From contig NC_057864.1 in NCBI RefSeq assembly GCF_019393635.1, positions 477,852,617 to 477,916,616 on the forward strand: DNA of 64,000 nucleotides, read 5' to 3'. The notes below the pieces were generated by a model. It had not been told where the DNA came from, ran no database searches, and was given only the letters and a program-made list of their open reading frames with translations. This stretch comes from Dromiciops gliroides (taxonomy: Eukaryota > Chordata > Mammalia > Microbiotheria > Microbiotheriidae). Both the position numbers and the translations under genes were made by a program. Of the stretch, positions 43,581 through 54,549 are shown one piece after another (position 1 is the stretch's first letter; the number at the start of each line of letters is the position of its first letter).

Positions 43581-44282
43581 TCCCTCCTAGGCTCTGCTCT
43601 GAGAGTCAGAGGGAGACCACTCCCCCAGTGCTTCCCTCCTCAGGCTGCTGAACTCTCCTGAGGAGGTCAGGTCACTTGCTTGGGCAGTGGCCAGGCACTC
43701 CCAGGGAAAGAATATGTTGAAGATTTCCAGTATATATCTGTTGTTCTGGTAGCCTGTGGCTGGGGATTACTAAGAAAAGCAATAGAGATAATCTTAAAGG
43801 CTGGAGGACTGAGCCTCCAGGACAGATAGGAGCAAAGGAAACAACCAACACAGTACCCCAAGATAGACAGCAAAGAGATAGGGAACTCAGAGAGTGCTCA
43901 GAGAGCACATGGAGGGGAAAGCGTGCATGGTATGGGGAGGTGGAGGTGGAGGAGGGATGGCGTTCTTTCAATAAATATTTACCAGAGAAGGAAGCATCTG
44001 GTTGTGCAGGTGGAGATAAGAAATTGGTTAATCATTTCTAGGGACTACTCCTGAAGCTTTTCATGGAATCACTGGGAGCTGATGCTGAGAGAAGTAGTTC
44101 AGCCTAGGGTGAATTGGGCATACACCCTCAACAGCCTCTTCTCTTCCATCTAAGAGGGAAAAGAGGGAATCTGGAAGGATGCTGTGGGCCCTTTGGGGAG
44201 AGGTGGAATCTGGGACTGGGACCTAGCCTTCTTAGAATAGCTATGGGATTGAGGAGGGTGGGAGCTCCTGCCTCCAAGGTTT
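43581..44282. other. No recognisable feature
   Basis: Unique intergenic sequence; no exon or repeat supported. Confidence 0.4.
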
Positions 44283-45500
44283 AAGATGAGTTAGAAGGCA
44301 GTTTTCTGATGAAGAAACCAAAGCTACCTATTCCCATATGAAAACATGCTCTAAATCTCTAATGATTAGAGAGATGCAAATTAAAACAACTCTGAGGTAC
44401 CACCTGACACCTATCAGATTGGCTAAAATGACAAAAAAGGAAAATAATAAATGTTGGAGAAGCTGTGGGAAAATTGGAACACTAATGCATTGTTGGTGGA
44501 GCTGTGAACTGATCCAACCATTCTGGAGAGCAATTTGGAATAATGCCCAAAGGGCTGTGAAGCTGTCCATACCCTTTGACCCAGCAATACCACTTTTGGG
44601 TCTTTTCCCCAAAGAAATCATGGAAAGGGGAAAGGGACCCACATGTACAAAAATATTTATAGCTGCTCTTTATGTGGTGGCAAGGAATTGGAAGTTGAGG
44701 GGGTGCCCATCAATTGGGGAATGGCTGGACAAGTTGTAGTATATGAATACAATGGAATACTATTGTGCTGTAAGAAATGATGAGCAGGAGGAGTTCAGAG
44801 AAACCTGGAGGGTCTTGCGTGGGCTGATGATGAGTGAGATGAGCAGAACCAGAAGAACATTGTACACAGTATCATCAACATTGAGTGCTGATCTACTGTG
44901 ATGGACTATAGTCTTCTCACCAATGCAATGGTACAGAAGAGTTCCAGGGAACTCATGATAGAAGAGGATCTCCAAATCCAAGAAAAAAAAAAAGAACTGT
45001 GGAGTATAGATGCTGAATGAACTGTACTATTTCTTTTGGTTTTGGTGCTATTGTTTTTTCTATTTTGAGGTTTTTCATCATTGCTCTGATTTTTCTCTTA
45101 TGACTAATGCAGAAATAGGATTAATGTTATTATGTGTGTGTATATATACATATACATATACATATAACCTATATCAGATTACAGGCTGTCTAGGGGAGGG
45201 GGGAGGGAGGGGAGGGAGGGAGAAAAATCTGAAATTGGAAAGCTTATATAAACAAAAGTTGAGAACTATCTTTACATGTAATGGGAAAAAAATAAAATAC
45301 TTTATTAATTTTTTTAAAAGGGGGCAGCTAGGTGGCGCAGTGGATAGAGCACCGGCCCTGGAGTCAGGAGTACCTGAGTTCAAATCCCGTCCCAGACACT
45401 TAACACTTACTAGCTGTGTGACCCTGGGCAAGTCACTTAACCCCAATTGCCTCACTAAAAAACAAAAAACAAAACAAACAAACAAAAAAGATGAGTTAGA
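44283..45500 (+). mobile_element. L1 3' end (+) followed by a short SINE (+) in one target duplication
   Basis: L1 (44296 to about 45320) carries the ORF2 tail: HMKTCSKSLMIREMQIKTTL, then CWRSCGKIGTLMHCWW, IPFDPAIPLLGLF, CPSIGEWLDKLWYMNTMEYY, open from 44338 to a stop at 44737-44739. The 3' UTR and an AATAAA end follow. A SINE (about 45321-45487) comes next without a gap, and only then the second copy of AAGATGAGTTAGA (44283-44295 and 45488-45500). Confidence 0.88.
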
Positions 45501-45698
45501 GATCCTAAATGAAGAAGGCAAGTATGACTTTCAAGAGTTTGTTGCTTGTTGAGTTGAATTGAATTGAATTGACTTATCCACACTAGATAAAAGAATTGGG
45601 GCTGAAATATTAGAACATTATACCTATAGAGTTTATTAACCTGACTAGAAATCTAAAAATCTAAAAATCTGAGGATGAGAGCATGGCGGTATAAGAAA

Positions 45699-46315
45699 TG
45701 AATATTTCTCTATTATATTTAATAACTATTGTATTAGGAACAAGATTTTCTCCCTTTTCTACTTTCTCACTCAGAGCTCAACCAGTGTGGGAAATTTCTC
45801 TTAGAGATTTACCTAGACCAAGATCTAATCAGACAGTAAAAGAAATTCTAATACATATCTATATATCATATATATTCTAATGTTATCAAGACATGATATG
45901 AAATCGATGTTTCTTTGATCAAGATTTGAGTGACCTAAGTCTTATACCTCTACAATGTTTTGCATAATCATACATGTATAACCTATTTCTGATTGCTTAT
46001 CATCTCAGGGAGGGAGCAGGGGAGAGAGGGAAGGAGGGATAAAAATTAGAACCCCAAACTATAAATAAAAATGTTTATTACTTTAAAAAGTCACATACCT
46101 CAAGATAGCCCACCTCATAACCAATAGATAACCAATCAGAAGTGATTAGGCATCCCTTAGAAACACCTCCTCTTTGAAGGGCATATAAGCTGTGACCCCA
46201 CTGCCATTAGGGGGGTCTTTGGTCTAAGAGAGACTTCTAAATGACCATCCTTTTATTAATTACCAGCTGTCCTTATTAATAAAATGATTAAATTACCCAG
46301 AAATTATGTCTTTCA
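45699..46315 (+). mobile_element. Solo LTR of an endogenous retrovirus (+) carrying an L1 end
   Basis: Fossil LTR of the same family as 33612-34126, in the opposite orientation. It shows a TATA-like GCATATAAGC (46181-46190), an AATAAA signal (46278-46283) and a CA end. A short L1 3' end (45951-46087, plus) sits inside it, flanked by AAGTCACATACCTC-type duplications (45937-45950, with two changes, and 46088-46101). No internal genes are attached. Confidence 0.72.
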
Positions 46316-46325
46316 ATTTTTAGGG

Positions 46326-46504
46326 AGTGACAAGAGGGGCAGCTAGGTGGTGCAGTGGATAAAGCACCGGCCCTGGATTCAGGAGGCCCTGAATTCAAAT
46401 CTGGCCTCAGACATTTGACACTTACTAGCTGTGTGACCCTGAACAAGTCACTTAATCCTCATTGCCCCGCCAAAAAAAAAAGTTAGGAAAAAACAGTGAC
46501 AAGA
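46326..46504 (+). repeat. Short SINE (+)
   Basis: Element 46336-46494; duplication AGTGACAAGA at 46326-46335 and 46495-46504. CATTGCCCC variant. Confidence 0.9.
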
Positions 46505-47150
46505 TAGTCCCTTCTGCCTTCATCCACCAAGCATCTATTAGTTATTAAAAACATAATCCCTGCCCCCAGGGAGTTTACAGTTGGAAATATCAATGAAAGA
46601 CCTTGTGGTGATGTGTTGCTAAGAGGGCTAAGGTTATAGTGTCTAAGAATTCTCTCTGACACCCCCGCCCCAATCACAGTCACTGTTTTGCATAAGATGG
46701 AGAATAAGGTTTAAATAGTTTCTTCACCAGTGTCTTTCAATCCCTTTTCTGTTGGAGGAAGTCAATCCCTGGGGAGATTTACCCCAGCTACCCAGTGTGA
46801 TAAACACCTGAGAATGAAAATGAGTTTCTGACCATAAGATGACAGTTAAACTGAGACCCCAGGGGAGACAGGATTTTCTCATATCCTGCCATGCATATAG
46901 CAGCAGGCAATGCAATTAAATGAAGTTCATTTCATAGAAAAGTGCAAAAGAAGAACTAATTAACAGAAAAGTTCTAAGGAGGGTTCAAAGGGCAGAACTG
47001 ACAGTTTAGGGTCTTTGGGGCAGCCTGGCTGAGGAGAAGAGAGCCTCATAGACCCTGGGTAAGAAGATTAGCTGACAGCTTTATCTGAGACCACTGTCTG
47101 GGAAGAGAGTTTCACAGTTATTATTAGCTGAGAATCCTGACTGAGAGAGA
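46505..47150. other. No recognisable feature
   Basis: Intergenic sequence; a weak L2 (-) pattern near 46530-46580 and nothing else. Confidence 0.35.
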
Positions 47151-47310
47151 TGAATGAATGAATGAAAATAATTTATTAAGTACTATGAATGAAAATTATT
47201 TAAGTACTTTGAATGAATGAACCAAAAAAAAAAAATTGTTCCAAACACTGTACTATGGGATCTGGATACAACCACAAATGTAAAATAGTCCCTTTCCTTA
47301 AGTAGCTTGC
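47150..47310 (-). repeat. L2 3' end (-)
   Basis: (GAAT)n start, TTATTAAGTACTATGAATG with a local duplication, then CCAAACACTGTACTATGGGA. Confidence 0.55.
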
Positions 47311-47665
47311 TTTTTACCCTAACATACATGGGGTGGTGGGGGGTGGGGGGAATGGCCAAGGAAGAGAATTTATGGACTGGTAAGTCATAAAGATGCTGAG
47401 TGGAAAACTAGAGCAGTCCATTAACAGTAGTAATATGATTACAGTTAAAGGAAGTGAAAGGGGAAGGAGGAGTGCAGCAAGGAAGAAAATGGCCTGAGTT
47501 GACAATTAAGAAGAAATTTTGATAGCCTATTGCTGAGCAGATCTATGTTCTTTTCCATTGGGAAGAAGATTACTCATCACAGAGCCTCCAGCTGATGGAA
47601 GACTGAACTGCAGGTTGTTCTGAAGAAAGCACCTTATCTGAAAACTGAGGCACAGAAAGGGGCTG

Positions 47666-47842
47666 AAAGAGTAGGTTGAAGGGGCAGCTAGGTGGTGCAG
47701 TGAATACAGCACTGGCCCTGGATTCAGGAGGACCTGAGTTCAAATCCAGCCTCAGACACTTGACACTTATTAGCTGTGTGACCCTGGGCAAGTCACTTAA
47801 CCCTCATTGCCCTGCCCCCCCCCCAAAAAAGAGTAGGTTGAA
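47666..47842 (+). repeat. Short SINE (+)
   Basis: Element 47681-47827; duplication AAAGAGTAGGTTGAA at 47666-47680 and 47828-47842 (15 bases, perfect). CATTGCCC variant with a C-run before the tail. Confidence 0.93.
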
Positions 47843-48490
47843 AGAGAGGACTGAAAGAGTGTCACCTTTCCTCCGCAGGAGAGAGGCTCATGAACCACAG
47901 CACTCCCATTGAATTATGGAGGTGGATAAAAGAGCTAGGAAAAGAGCTGTAACCATAGCACTCCTAGTGGATATTGTATAGCGTATTAGGTGATCCTGAA
48001 AATAGAATTGAGAAGAATCTAGACTAGGGAGCAATGTTCATTGGAGAACAGGTCCAGCAGAAATGAGATGAGCAGAAAACTCACCAGTATTGTGGTATCA
48101 GAGGCATGTTGCCTTTCTTTGTGTGAGACCAGGTCATACATTTTCCCTGTGTGTACACCCACTCATGCATGGGAGCCTACATGCCCCCCATGCAGAGATG
48201 TTCCATATGTAATTCAACTATAGGAGTCTACATTTCCTACGAGTGTGTACATATTTGTGGGAGAATAAGATTAGAGTTTATACAGGTGAATGCTCTGTGG
48301 TTACTTTTTTTTGGTGCTTTTTAATTAAATAACCCTTGCTATGAGAACATGTGGCTTACTGGAAAAAATAAAATACATTAGTTCATGAACTGTGGTTTGG
48401 AGAGGACTCTGACCCACCAAATACTCAGGACCTGGTGTGGCTAACTAGGGTCCCAGTGTGAGGAAGGTCCTGAAATTTACAAGATCCAGT

Positions 48491-48682
48491 ATAGAAATAA
48501 CTATATAATAACTGTACTATAGAAATAACTAGATAATAACTATACTATAGAAATAACTATACAATAACTGTACTATAGAAATAACTAGATAATAACTATA
48601 CTATAGAAATAACTATATAATAACTGTACTATAGAAATAACTAGATAATAACTATACTATAGAAATAACTATACTATAACTT
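48491..48682 (+). repeat. 28-bp minisatellite with a 56-bp higher-order unit
   Basis: Six full 28-base units and a partial seventh. Odd units contain AACTATATAATAACTGTACT or a one-base variant; even units AACTAGATAATAACTATACT. The alternation is regular, so the repeat grew as 56-base pairs. Confidence 0.93.
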
Positions 48683-48709
48683 GGAATGTGATAAATGACA
48701 AAGAGAAGC

Positions 48710-48850
48710 CAGAAAGGGATAAATGGCCATATGGCGAATGGAAAGAGAATTGGACATGGTGTCACAAGACACTCCCTTTGTGATCTTGGGCAAATCCCTT
48801 TTACCATCTTCTCCCTCAATTTCTTCATTGGCAACTGACAAGACTTTGTG
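48710..48850 (+). repeat. MIR (+)
   Basis: TTGTGATCTTGGGCAAATCC in a diverged MIR body. Confidence 0.5.
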
Positions 48851-49189
48851 CAAATCGGCCTCACTTAAATCCAATTCACATTCAAGTCAAGACATATCCC
48901 TTGTGATATTGTCGGTCCTCTTCGGAAAATGGACAAACAACATACGACAAGTTCTGCAGCCCTCTCACCATCCCAGTAGCCTTCCTCTAGGTAAAAATGT
49001 CAGGGATACTGTGTAATGTCCCCATCAGGCCCTTCAGAGTTAGAAGCTTGGGAGGCAGCAGAAAATATTAGAACTGGGGAGATCCGGTCAGATGTTGGGA
49101 AGCCCTGGCCCTAGCCCTGTGTTCCCAGGCCTCTCTGCCTCTCTGCCTCTTGTACCTTCTGGTTGTCTTCAATATGTATTTCCACTCCC

Positions 49190-49590
49190 CTTAATCTTTA
49201 CTTCTTCCAGGGAAATATTCTTAATGCTTTCAACCAGTCTGCACATGGAATTAGCTCAGGATCCTTTGACATCCTGTTAAGTGTCTTCTTAATGCTCTCT
49301 ATTTTTCATAAAACATAGCATCTAGAGGGGCAGCTAGGTGGCACAGTGGATAAAGCACCGGTCCTGGATTCAGGAGGACCTGAGTTCAAATCCAGCACCA
49401 GACACTTGACACTTACTAGCTGTGTGACCCTGGGCAAGTCACTTAACCCTCATTACCCCAAGCAAAAACAAAACAAAACAAAACTTAGCATCTAGAACTG
49501 ATCACAATAATTCAGATGATAACTTTTTGTATTGCCGTATCACATTATTGAGTCACACTGAGCTTGCAATCTACTAAACTCCCCTATTCA
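49190..49590 (-). repeat. L3/CR1 (-) split by a short SINE (+)
   Basis: The host has CTCAGGATCCTTTGACATCC, GCATCTAGAACTGATCACAA and CACTGAGCTTGCAATCTACT in CR1/L3 reverse order. The SINE (49327-49485) has duplication TAGCATCTAGA (49316-49326 and 49486-49496). Confidence 0.82.
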
Positions 49591-50883
49591 GATACACTTC
49601 TGCCCAATCACAGCTCCCCCAAGCCTTGGAAGAAACTGGGCAATGGTGAGGAGGAGCACCAGATTTCAGCTCAGCCTCCCCTCCCCTCAGGATCCCAACA
49701 CTCATTCTCCCAGTGGTTCAGTGGGAAGACCACCAATGCCAAGATCCCTAGCCTACTCTAGGAGGGGTTGGGGCAGAGGCTGGTTTTGGTGATGCCCACT
49801 GCTCCCAGTTCCTTCTGCTTCTCTGAGAACCAAAAGAGGATATCCCAAATAACCAGTTGGATGCTCTAACCCCCAAAGGGCTCTGGCTCGTGTCAGCCAG
49901 AATCATGTCCTGCCAAGAGAGCTAGGCGCCAGCAGGCGTGCTGAGTTTACAAACTTATAAACTTCCAAGCTAGGAGGGCTAGACTTGCCCCCAGACATTA
50001 TCCATTCATCTTTAGGCAGAGGTACCTCTGTGCCTTATTGGCCCTCCCACTGCCCTACCTCCAGGGTGCCAAGGCCCATTCTCTCCCATTCAGGACCGCT
50101 CTCCCTAATTGCCTTCTTCCTAACTCGTTTCAAAGGAAGCCCATCTCTGCCTCAGCAACTTGTAAGTGGGTTACCTCCACTTAGTCTCACACCACACTCC
50201 CTAGGGCTCAAAGGGAGTTACAGAAATGATCTCCAAGCAGCTTGTAGAGCCGATTTCCATGTGCTGCTACAGAACAGATTTCTAAGAATTCATCTAGAAT
50301 GTTTTGCCGAAGTTTTCCCTTCCTCCAGGAGGATGGCCCTCACTGCTCTCCCCTCTTCTCAGACCCATCATCTGCAGCGTTTCTCCCACAAAGCTTAGGA
50401 CTTGTTTACTTTTCCAATTATTTCATGTTTCCCATTCTGGCCAGGAGCTCCCAGGACTCTGATCATCCTTTAATTTTTCTAGCTAGATTTCAGCTCCTCA
50501 CCTGCATTTGTAGCTTTCTATCTGGACTTCTAGCTTTTTTCTCTTTCTGTAGTAATTCCCCTACATCCCAGCTCCCATTATGTGCTGGAGAAACTCAGGA
50601 AGGACCAATCTGTGGAAATCTGAGAAGAAGAGCTGAGGTTAAAAACAAAAGGCCTAAGAGTGGAGGTTCTTACCATTTTGGGGCCTTGGGTAGCCCCTTG
50701 GCAGTAAGTCTGGGGAAGCCGGGAGACCCCTTTTCCAAAGAATATTTTGAAATATGGAAGGCAATGCTACATTTCACTTGGAGGTTAGTGAAAATAGATG
50801 TGATCCCCCCCACCCCCATCCTAGTTTACAGACTCCCTGAAATCTATCCCTAGGTTAAGGAGCTACCCTAGGAGACCCTAAAG
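49591..50883. other. Unassigned intergenic sequence
   Basis: Contains two overlapping reading frames without family features (49985-50398 and 50299-50853). They lack splice-bounded structure and recognisable motifs, so I do not call a gene. Confidence 0.4.
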
Positions 50884-51060
50884 AGAGTGGTTGGCCATTT
50901 CCTTCTCCAACTCATTTTACAGATGAAGAAACTGAGGCAAACAGGGTGAAGTGACTTGCCCAGGATTATACAGCTAGTAAGTTCCTGAAGCTTGATTTGA
51001 ACTCAGGTCTTCCTGACTCCAGGCCTAGCACACTATCCACTGTACCAACCAGCTGTCCTG
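50884..51060 (-). repeat. MAR1 CORE-SINE (-)
   Basis: GGCCATTTCCTTCTCCAACT, CAGATGAAGAAACTGAGGCA, TTGCCCAGGATTATACAGCT and a head near 51055. Confidence 0.8.
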
Positions 51061-51488
51061 GAGTTCTCATTAAGTGTTGAGACAAGATATTCTGCTCCTT
51101 TGCAGTGCACAGTCATTGGGTTCTTCCAGGAGGTCAGGTTAGGGGACGAAAGGAGTGTGGCTAATCTCCCCAGGATAGGGGCTTGGGGATCTGGGCTCTA
51201 TCTCTAATGCCCTGGGGGGACCCTGGAGCAGAAAGGGACTTGGGGCTCCTAGAGGTCAGCCATTAGGCTCAATAAACTACATCTAGACCTTTAATGGGGT
51301 AGGACTATCAAGACAGCCACCAGAGCCATTTCCTCAGGTGTAGGTGGCTGGCCCTAAATACCATTCACATCTTCTCTCAGTTCCCTCCCATCTTTCCTCC
51401 TGCCCCTTTCCTCTACCAGGGAAGTCCCAGGAGAAAGCTACCATTCTCATAGGAGCCTGAGTTAGAAGAGAGCTTAGGGATGATTTAG

Positions 51489-51680
51489 AGCAGGAATTCT
51501 TAACCTGGAGTCCATGCATTTGTTGATTTCATATTCTACCTGTATTCCAATATAATTGGCTCCCTTTGTAATACTCTATACTTTAGTTAATGCATTTAAA
51601 AATATGAGTCTAAGAAGGGGTTCACAGACTTCACCAGAATGACTTCCAAAGGGGTCCAGAAGGTTGAGAGCCCCTAGACT
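51489..51680. repeat. hAT-like nonautonomous DNA element
   Basis: Left end GGAATTCTTAACCTGGAGTCC and right end AAGGTTGAGAGCCCCT are imperfect inverted repeats; the middle is A/T-rich. A related partial copy lies at 52058-52170 (GGGATTCTTAGCCTGAGGTCC). Confidence 0.5.
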
Positions 51681-51689
51681 AGAGAGAGG

Positions 51690-51960
51690 CAGTGTGGTAG
51701 AATGGCTAGTACATTGGTCATGACATCCGGATGACATAGGATCCAATTGTGCCTCCTATACTACCTGTGTGACCATGGGCACAGGTGGCTCAACCTTTCT
51801 GAAGCTCACCTTCCTCATCTCTAAAATGGGATAATAATAGTACCTACCACACAGATTGGCTGTTAGGATCAGATGAGACAGCGTATGCAAAGCACTTAGT
51901 AAACTTTAAGGGCCTAAATAAATGTGGATTATGGTGATTATTGAGCCCAACAGAGAAGCT
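51690..51960 (+). repeat. THER1/MIR (+)
   Basis: TGTGGTAGAATGGCTAGTAC, AAATGGGATAATAATAGTAC, GCAAAGCACTTAGTAAACTT and AATAAATGTGGATTATGGTG. Confidence 0.75.
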
Positions 51961-52473
51961 GGAATTTAGCGAATTTGCTCAAGGCTGGGATTCAAACTCA
52001 TGTCTAGGCTTCTGCTACTGCCTATTTGAGGGCTCAAGTGGGAGGAGGATCATATAGAGCAGGGATTCTTAGCCTGAGGTCCAGAGATCCCCAAGGTGTT
52101 CATGAACTTGGGTGGGAAAAGTACATCTTTATTTCCTTTGTAATCCTAGATATTTTATGCATTTTAAAACACGAGAAGACTGAGGCAAACAGGGATAAGT
52201 GACTTACCTAGGGTCACACAGTGCCTGCGGCTGGATTTGAACTCAGGTCTTCTTCCCCCTCTGCCACATTGCTTAGGGATCTCATCAGCTCTCATGGGCT
52301 CAGTTATCTCCACAGTGATGATCCCCAGATCTATATATCCAGGTCTGGCTTCTAGTCTCAAATCACCACCCGATCTGAAGCATCTCAAATTGGACAGCCC
52401 ATAGACACATCAATTCCTACATGTCCAAAACAGAACTCCTTATCTTTACCCCCAACCCCATCCTCTTCCCAAC

Positions 52474-52908
52474 TTTCCTATTACTCTCTTTTTTGAAAGA
52501 TGATTTTATTAAATAGTGTCATTTCACTAGGTCATTATTGCTATAGGAAAACAAGGCCATTTTATTATTATGACACTTTTCAATTCTGATTGTAACTGAT
52601 TGTCTTATTCTGCTCATCTGTTTTAAGTTTTTATGTGGACAAAATGTTTAAAAATAATTTGGAGCACATTTCTTTGTGCTGTAATCACAGTGAGAAATAT
52701 AGAAAATAAATTTCTATGACACCAGGCTTACTTTTTTCCCATTATCAGAGAAATCTTAATACTTTTTTTTTGGGGTGAGGCCATGGGAGTTAAGTGACTT
52801 GCCTAGAGTCACACAGCTAGTGTCAAGTGTCTGAGGCCAGATTTGAACTCAGATACTCCTGAATCCAGGGCTGGTGCTTTATCCACTGCACTACCTAGCT
52901 GCCCCCAA

Positions 52909-52941
<33 letters not shown>

Positions 52942-53215
52942 GGGGCAATGGAGGTTAAGTGACTTGCCCAGGGTCACAGAGCTAATAAGTGTCAAGTGTC
53001 TGAGGCCAGATTTGAACTCAGATACTCCTGAATCCAGGGCCGGTGCTTTATCCACTGCGCCACCTAGCCTCCCCCTGCCCCCAATCTTAATACTTCTAAA
53101 GAAAAAAAAATTACAGACACAACAAATGTTTTCAAAATTGGGAGTTTTCATTTTTGATGCCATTAGGAAGGTAAGTGAAAACTGGATCAATGCATTTACA
53201 TTTCCCTATTACTCT
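52474..53215 (-). pseudogene. Possible retrocopy of an mRNA 3' end (-), parent gene unknown
   Basis: The insert 52488-53200 is flanked by TTTCCTATTACTCT (52474-52487) and TTTCCCTATTACTCT (53201-53215). Read on the minus strand it ends with an AATAAA (rc of TTTATT at 52505-52510), then 10 bases, then CAAAAAAG, like a cleaved and polyadenylated transcript. It has no L1, SINE or LTR words of its own apart from two later SINEs. No coding part was recognised. It could instead be an unknown LINE end. Confidence 0.45.
52752..53095 (-). repeat. Two short SINEs (-), one inserted at the edge of the other
   Basis: Outer duplication AATCTTAATACTT (52752-52764 and 53083-53095); inner duplication CTGCCCCCAATCTT (52899-52912 and 53075-53088). 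The second SINE (52913-53074) entered exactly at the head/duplication junction of the first (52765-52905). Confidence 0.9.
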
Positions 53216-53377
53216 TTTTTTTTTTTTGAGGGGCAATGAGGGTTAAGTGACTTGCCCAGGGTCACACAGCTAGTAAGTGTCAAATTTCTGAGGTCGGATT
53301 TGAACTCAGGTCCTCCTGAATCCAGGGCCAGTGCTTTATCTACTGCACCACCTGGCTGCCCCCTCCCTATTACTCTT
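53203..53377 (-). repeat. Short SINE (-)
   Basis: Element 53217-53363; duplication TCCCTATTACTCTT at 53203-53216 and 53364-53377 (14 bases). It used the right-hand duplication of the preceding retrocopy as its target. Confidence 0.92.
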
Positions 53378-53999
53378 GAGGGTACCACCATCTTCCCAGT
53401 CACCCATATTCACAAGCTTGCTGTGATGCTTCACTAACTCTTCGCTCACACTCACCCCTCATATCGAATTTCTTGTTAAATCCTGCCATCTTTTCCTTCC
53501 TTTCCAGCATTCTCGGTTCCCTTCTCTCCACTCACTCCCTGGAATTAGATTCCTGTTTAGTCTCCCTGCCTCGAGTTTCTCTCTCCATCCACCCTCAAGC
53601 CTTCCTCCACTCAGCTACCAAATTGATTTTCCTAAAGCCTGACTGACCATGTCATCCCCCAGCGCAATCTCTTCCAGTGGCTTCCTATTACAATAAAAAA
53701 CAAAATCCCCTGTTTGACATCTAAAGTCCGTCACCATCTGGCTCCTTCCTAACTTTCCAATCCTCTTATCCTTGACTCTGGTAGCCCCAGTGACCTCTTG
53801 CATTTCCTCCTACAACACACTCTATCTCCTTCCTCTGGGCATTTTCTCTGGCTATCTCCCAAGCCTGGAATGCACTCTCTCCTCACTTCTGCCTCCTGAC
53901 TTTCCTTTAAGATTCAGCTCAAATCCCACCCTCTCCAGGAGGCAGCCCCCTCTTTCTCCTCCCCAAGTGGATTCCCTTGGAGATTTCTTTCCATTTGTT

Positions 54000-54247
54000 T
54001 AACTGTTCAGTTGTGTCCAACTCTTCGTGACCCCATTTGGGGTTTTCTTGACAAAGATCCTGGAGTGGTTTGCCATTTTCTTCTCCTGCTCATTGTACAG
54101 ATCAGGAAACAGAGGCAAAGAGGGTGTAGTGATTTGTCCAGGGTCACACAGCTAGGAAGTGTCTGAGGCTGGATTAGAACTCAGAAAAATGAGTCTTCCT
54201 TGACTCTGGACCTAATGCTCTATCCACTGGGTCACCTAGCTATCCCT
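54000..54247 (-). repeat. MAR1 CORE-SINE (-), nearly full length
   Basis: GTTCAGTTGTGTCCAACTCT tail, CCCCATTTGGGGTTTTCTTG, GGTTTGCCATTTTCTTCTCC, CACACAGCTAGGAAGTGTCT and CACCTAGCTATCCC head. Confidence 0.88.
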
Positions 54248-54376
54248 CCTTCCACTGACATCTTATATTTACAAAGCTATCTTCCAGCCATCTACATTAG
54301 AATATGAGCTCCTTGAGGACAGAGACCCATGTTTTTGCCTTTCTTTGTATCCCTAGTGCTTAGTTCAGTGCCCAGT

Positions 54377-54547
54377 CCATAGTATTAGTATTGGGGGGGG
54401 GGCAATGAAGGTTAAGTGACTTGCCCAGGGTCACACAGCTAGTAAGTGTCAAGTGTCTGAGCTGGATTTGAACTCAGGTCCTCCTGACTCCAGGGCCAGT
54501 GCTTTATCCACTGCACTACCTAGCTGCCCCCCCATAGTATTAGTATT
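54377..54547 (-). repeat. Short SINE (-)
   Basis: Element 54393-54531; duplication CCATAGTATTAGTATT at 54377-54392 and 54532-54547 (16 bases, perfect). Confidence 0.93.
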
Positions 54548-54549
54548 AA

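Larger units (their letters stand above)
52250..54390 (+). repeat. Long L2 copy (+) broken by several later insertions
   Basis: Collinear L2 pieces: CATGTCCAAAACAGAACTCC (52420), CACCATCTTCCCAGTCACCC (53387), ACCATGTCATCCCCCAGC (53646), GTCCGTCACCATCTGGCTCC (53726), CATTTTCTCTGGCTATC (53841) and the end GAGCTCCTTGAGGACAGAGA (54307). Between them lie a possible retrocopy with SINEs (52488-53200), another SINE (53217-53363) and a MAR1 (54000-54247). Confidence 0.8.

Noticed and set aside
33612-46315. A single provirus between the two related LTRs
   Set aside because: The LTRs are in opposite orientation and no gag, pol or env sequence lies between them.
49985-50853. Two overlapping unassigned frames of 137 and 184 residues
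   Set aside because: No recognisable domain, atypical composition and no exon borders; such lengths are expected by chance in GC-moderate DNA.
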